Shown here: one piece after another, positions 59,903-64,000 of the stretch | Layout of the letters: each line of letters opens with the position of its first letter | Numbering within the stretch: the stretch's first letter is position 1 | NCBI GenBank assembly: GCA_964017185.1 | Contig: OZ024882.1 | Coordinates: 39,901,988-39,965,987, forward strand | Source of the DNA: Rugalucina vietnamica | Taxonomy: Eukaryota > Mollusca > Bivalvia > Lucinida > Lucinidae | Direction: 5' to 3' | Length of the DNA: 64,000 nt | Program-made: the position numbers and the translations under genes | The notes under the pieces: model-generated | What the model was told of the DNA's origin: nothing | Databases searched by the model: none | What the model saw: only the letters and a program-made list of their open reading frames with translations

Positions 59903-60173
59903 AAAAACCATGTCCATGAAAAGTATACCCCCTTAAAGCCCACTTTTTTTTTTTAAAACTGTTTTATGATTATATCTAATGTTCTTTATTTTGATTCCAA
60001 ACATACATTGTGGGTACTCGTTAGTACCGCCCCTGCAAGGCGGTTCTAGTTCTAACGTGTATCCACAATGTATGTTTTGAGCCAAAAACTTCTTAAGAAA
60101 ATAAAAATTATTCGATTGAATTTTTCCATTTTTTACTGCTTCAATTCTATGCAATTGCATGGGCATGTTTTCG
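59903..60173. mobile_element. MITE-like foldback element, family B, copy 5
   Basis: Core ACCGCCCCTGCAAGGCGG in ACATTGTGGGTACTCG / CACAATGTATGTTTTGAGC arms. Ends ATTGCATGGGCATGTTTTCG. It lies just upstream of the Ly6 gene and could be part of its promoter region. Confidence 0.7.
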
Positions 60174-60281
60174 TGATGTTAAGTTATATAAGTTTCAGTC
60201 CTTAACTTCATTAGATACATTGGACGACGGTGTTTCTGGTCGTTCGTGCAGAAGTTTAATTCTATACTGCCAAACATATTA

Positions 60282-62521
60282 ATGAAAATGAAGGGTCTTG
60301 TTATTGTTATATTCTTGGTCCTATTCATAAGCGTACAGTCAAGGTAAGATTGATTTTCTGATTTTTTTCTGACTACTTTTTCTGGTCTCCATCCTCAGCA
60401 AGCACAAATGCTAAAGGAACCATCTAAAATCGTTTCGTCATTGTAAGTTAAAATTGGAAGATGATAATAAGGCTGTGCCATTTTTCGCATGACCTGTAAA
60501 CCCTTAAACGTGGATGAAACTGTTTTATATAATGAGCCGCTGCGTGAGAAAATCAACAATTTGAGTTTCTGATCAGGTCCGACACTAACCGGCCTGTACA
60601 GTCTCAGAAGCAGGCTGGAAGCTCGAAATTTCAGATTTAACTCAGAAGAAGATGGATTGTACTATATGTGTAGCGAAAACAAAGACGCTGATCAGCTGTG
60701 CAATTACTGCACAGCTGATCTGCGTCTTTGTTTTCGCATAGGCAGATTGTTGGTTTTCTCATGCGACGGCTCAATTTGTTTAAAACTGTTCGAAGTGGAG
60801 CGGAGTGAGGTTAGCCAGCAGATCTAATTTTTCAGTAATGGTATAAGATGTTGGGTGTGCGACACTGTCGACTATTCTAATTGTGGGCTAGACTTTGACT
60901 CCACTGGAATAACCGCAACCGACTGTGGAGGAGATTTTTCATGCATCATAACAACTGTAACAACAGCGGGCAATGTCGGTAAGTCATGTCCGTAACACAG
61001 CGGGCAATGTCGGTAAGTCATGTCCGTAACACAGCGGGCAATGTCGGTAAGTCATGTCCGTAACATAGAGTATGCCACAATGACGGTGTAACAACAGCGG
61101 GCAATGTCGGTAAGTCATGTCCGTAACATAGAGTATGCCACAATGACGGTGTAACAACAGCGGGCAATGTCGGTAAGTCATGTCCGTAACACAGCGGGCA
61201 ATGGCGGTAAGTCATGTCCGTAACATAGAGTATGCCACAATGACGGTGTAACAACAGCGGGCAATGTCGGTAAGTCATGTCCGTAACACAGCGGGCAATG
61301 TCGGTAAGTCATGTCTGTAACATAGAGTATGCCACAATGGTGGTGTAACAACAGCGGGCAATGTCGGTAAGTCATGCCGTAACACAGCGGGCAATGTCGG
61401 TAAGTCATGTCCGTAACATAGAGTATATGCCACAATGACGGTGTAACAACAGCGGGCAATGTCGGTAAGTCATGTCCGTAACATAGAGTATGCCACAATG
61501 ACGGTGTAACAACAGCGGGCAATGTCGGTAAGTCATGTCCGTAACATAGCGGACAATGTCGGTAAGTCATGTCCGTAACATAGAGTATGCCACAATGACG
61601 GTGTAACAACAGCGGGCAATGTCGGTAAGTCATGTCCGTAACACAGCGGGCAATGTCGGTTAGTCATGTCCGTAACATAGAGTATGCCACAATGACGGTG
61701 TAAAAACAGCGGGCAATGTCGGTAAGTCATGTCCGTAACACAGCGGGCAATGTCGGTAAGTCATGTCCGTAACATAGAGTATGCCACAATGACGGTGTAA
61801 CAACAGCGGGCAATGTCGGTAAGTCATGTCCGTAACACAGCGGGCAATGTCGGTAAGTCATGTCCGTAACATAGAGTATGCCACAATGACGGTGTAACAA
61901 CAGCGGGCAATGTCGGTAAGTCATGTCCATAACATAGAGTATGCCACAATGACGGTGTAAGTCGGTAAGTCATGTCCGTAACATAATGTATGCCACAATG
62001 ACGGTCAGAATCAAACAAGATAGGATTTCAAAAAGATTGTTCAAAACCAAAATAAAAACATAACGCTTATGGTTTTTTAAAGTTTTGTTTAGCATTTTTA
62101 ATGTTTATCATCGAAAGTTGAATGATACAATATCCAAAATAATTTTATTTTGTGGTGCACACGTTTCAATTTTAGCATTGCCAGTTTGTATTGAATAACG
62201 CGTAACTCTTTAACGATGGGTCGCTAGTAGCCTGTTTCAGTATACCGCAACTTTTGACGTTATGTGATGTGATGACCTGAGCGTCTTAATAAATGCCGTA
62301 GACACCTGAACAAGTTTATTACATTTGTTGTATGTGTGTATGTGTGTGTAATTGCAGCGGTCACTAGAGTCTGTGGCGGTACCAAAATGACAGAAGGATG
62401 CACCACCACTACAGTCGAAGATGTTACTGCTGAAGTCTGCTATTGCAATACTGACGAGTGTTTCACCGCACCCGACCAGGCAACTAATGTTGCGCCTGGT
62501 GGTTCAACCACTGCACCTTGA
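60282..62521 (+). CDS. secreted Ly6/uPAR (three-finger) domain protein, 3 exons
   Basis: Exons: 60282-60343, 60836-60978 and 62358-62521. In-frame joins (phases 2 and 1) give 122 residues. Exon 1 is a signal peptide (MKMKGLVIVIFLVLFISVQS). The mature part has ten cysteines at 26, 29, 37, 51, 57, 74, 83, 96, 98 and 103. It starts CWVCD and ends CYCNTDEC, the Ly6/uPAR pattern. The tail (TAPDQATNVAPGGSTTAP) is Thr/Pro/Gly-rich and has no hydrophobic GPI signal, so the protein is probably secreted. Such proteins bind receptors, channels or other extracellular partners; the partner is unknown. AATAAA motifs lie at about 62679-62694. Intron 1 hosts a family A MITE, and intron 2 begins with the minisatellite made from the exon 2 junction. 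Confidence 0.88.
60534..60772. mobile_element. MITE-like foldback element, family A, copy 8
   Basis: Ends GAGCCGCTGCGTGAGAAAAT and the inverted GGTTTTCTCATGCGACGGCTC. Core CTGATCAGCTGTGCAATTAC / TGCACAGCTGATC. Its right end lies 63 bp before Ly6 exon 2, close to the expected branch site. Confidence 0.8.
60957..61992 (+). repeat. minisatellite made of exon 2 / intron 2 junction copies (~21 donors)
   Basis: A 34 bp unit (ACAGCGGGCAATGTCGGTAA plus GTCATGTCCGTAAC) alternates with a 63 bp form that adds ATAGAGTATGCCACAATGAC. The first unit begins inside Ly6 exon 2 (GTAACAACAGCGGGCAATGTCG is coding) and includes the true donor GTAAGT at 60979. About 21 donor copies follow one another; one is GTTAGT and one reads ATGGCG. 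The pattern breaks down after 61960. Confidence 0.9.
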
Positions 62522-63893
62522 GGCTCACCAGGCAACACCGCCATAGTACCCACAGACACTGCTCACAGTCTTATGAAAACGTTTTTATAGATTCTCTACT
62601 TGAACACTGAATATCATAAACATTTCTGCTTAAATTACTGGGGGTTCCATGGTCACACGATCATTAAGAAATATTTAGAAATAAATGAATAAATACATTT
62701 AAAAAGAAACGAATATTCCATCACATACATATCTTTGAAAAAAATATACATGTATATGTAAACATAGCACGACACCTAATACTAAATCATCGTTTTAAAA
62801 AGTTCGTTTGAAGATTGAAGACAACTTTTCTAAATCATTTATTATATACTAAAGGACTTTGAAAACGCCCCACTATACACCGGTTATCATTTTGCTTGAA
62901 ACTGGTCAAAATTAATCTGAAGTATAAAATAAATATCAAAGTTTATATTTTAATATGATAAACAATATTTATTCATAAAGATGTGTTTACTTAATTGTTT
63001 GCTTATACTGTTTTCTTGATACGTAAGGTTTTAGTTGTTTTGTCAAAGAAAACCATAGGGCCGCTACAAAAAAGGACTTTTTATGAAAACAAACCATTTC
63101 CAGTGATAGCATACGACCTTAAGCACAAGAAAAAAACAAAAACAAAACAAAATAAAAAAATGGGGACTTTCGTTCCATGCTGTTTTAAGAGCTAGCGTTT
63201 TACGCTGACGTCTGTTGGATCATATTTGTAACAAATCATATATATAACACCTGTTACATATATGATCACATATGTAACATGTGTTACATATATGACTCGG
63301 AAATCAAGCATAAATGTAACATTTTTTGTGACGAATATGATCGATGCCGGTTTTTGATGTGACATGAACTCACATATGTCACAGGTCAATTTTGATTTAA
63401 AAACAGTACAAAAATGCATATTTACATCTGAAACACATTTGTAGCAGTTTTTTATTCACCAGATGGGCCAATATCTTGATACTGATTTGTTGTGTCACAT
63501 TGTCCATTGTCGTCATCGGCGGTGACGTCGACGTCACTCTTTCGCGTCCGCTCCATAATAATTATTTCCTCAACTCTTTAAAGGATATTCATGAATATAA
63601 TGTCCGGTGTCGTGGCTGCTCTCTGTTTATATATATAAATATATGGGCCACAACGTGAGAAAATATACCTTCGGACAATTGGTGAGTATTTGATAAACAA
63701 CGTTATTTTGAATGTATAATATTTCTGGAGTATGTTCTTTATTTGAACAGATTATTCAGGTTATTTTGTGAGTTATGACCAATTTACTATATGAACCCTA
63801 CAAACATCATTTACCTGAAAAATGAAGTCAAAGTTGCGTAATGCATTTCTGCGTGTTAGTAGAACCTACAAAACTCGATGCATTTGATTAAAC

Positions 63894-63961
<68 letters not shown>

Positions 63962-64000
63962 TGATTCAAGTTGGAGTGAGTCTCGAGAGCGATTAGCTTA
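62522..64000. other. 3' flank of Ly6 gene and unassigned DNA
   Basis: Poly(A) signals near 62679. A cluster of TGTTACATATATGA-type words and inverses lies at about 63235-63300. GGGCCACAACGTGAGAAAATA at about 63649 resembles a solo end of MITE family A. A (CT)n tract runs 63896-63956. No gene supported. Confidence 0.5.

Noticed and set aside
60984..62018. Minus-strand frames rich in MTYRHCPLLLHRHCG repeats
   Set aside because: They are the reverse translation of the Ly6 intron 2 minisatellite and have no independent support.

Overview
The window looks like nuclear DNA of a mollusc, most likely a bivalve. This is an inference from AT-rich, intron-rich, gene-poor DNA with a very high load of foldback and terminal-inverted-repeat elements and tandem-array repeats. 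It is not from a named sequence match. No prokaryotic operons or CRISPR arrays were seen. Five protein-coding genes and one tRNA are well supported. Each gene was rebuilt exon by exon from GT/AG junctions that keep the reading frame.

Layout. 1-9.0 kb: repeats (terminal-inverted-repeat elements, a ~190 bp tandem array) and two or three orphan exon-like segments. 9.0-11.6 kb (-): a four-exon gene for a membrane-anchored YqcI/YcgG-family protein. 12.2-15.2 kb: DNA-transposon remnants and small tandem repeats. 15.3-18.9 kb (+): a six-exon gene for a membrane-anchored copine-type VWA protein without C2 domains. 21.6-27.6 kb (+): a three-exon secreted carboxylesterase/cholinesterase-family gene whose last intron holds a 3 kb tandem-array element. 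28.6-31.0 kb: another array element with a mariner-like element nested in it. 32.3-44.3 kb (-): the complete seven-exon urease accessory gene ureF, with introns packed with repeats. 44.5-53.7 kb: nested transposons, a ~160 bp array, a decayed non-LTR retrotransposon and microsatellites. 53.73 kb: tRNA-Leu(AAG). 56.5-58.8 kb: a 2.3 kb terminal-inverted-repeat transposon. 60.3-62.5 kb (+): a three-exon secreted Ly6/uPAR (three-finger) protein whose exon 2 / intron 2 junction has been amplified into a ~1 kb minisatellite.

The genes do not form an obvious pathway. UreF implies that the host makes nickel urease with other factors encoded elsewhere. The esterase and the Ly6 protein are secreted, and the YqcI and copine-type proteins are predicted single-pass membrane proteins.

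Two observations stand out. (1) About 21 copies of the Ly6 exon 2 5' splice junction lie in tandem, many preceded by AG, so that 12-nt frame-preserving micro-exons are formally possible. (2) Five sequence-unrelated repeat families share one layout: a single inverted end, a tandem array, a GGACGG-like simple repeat and a hairpin cap.
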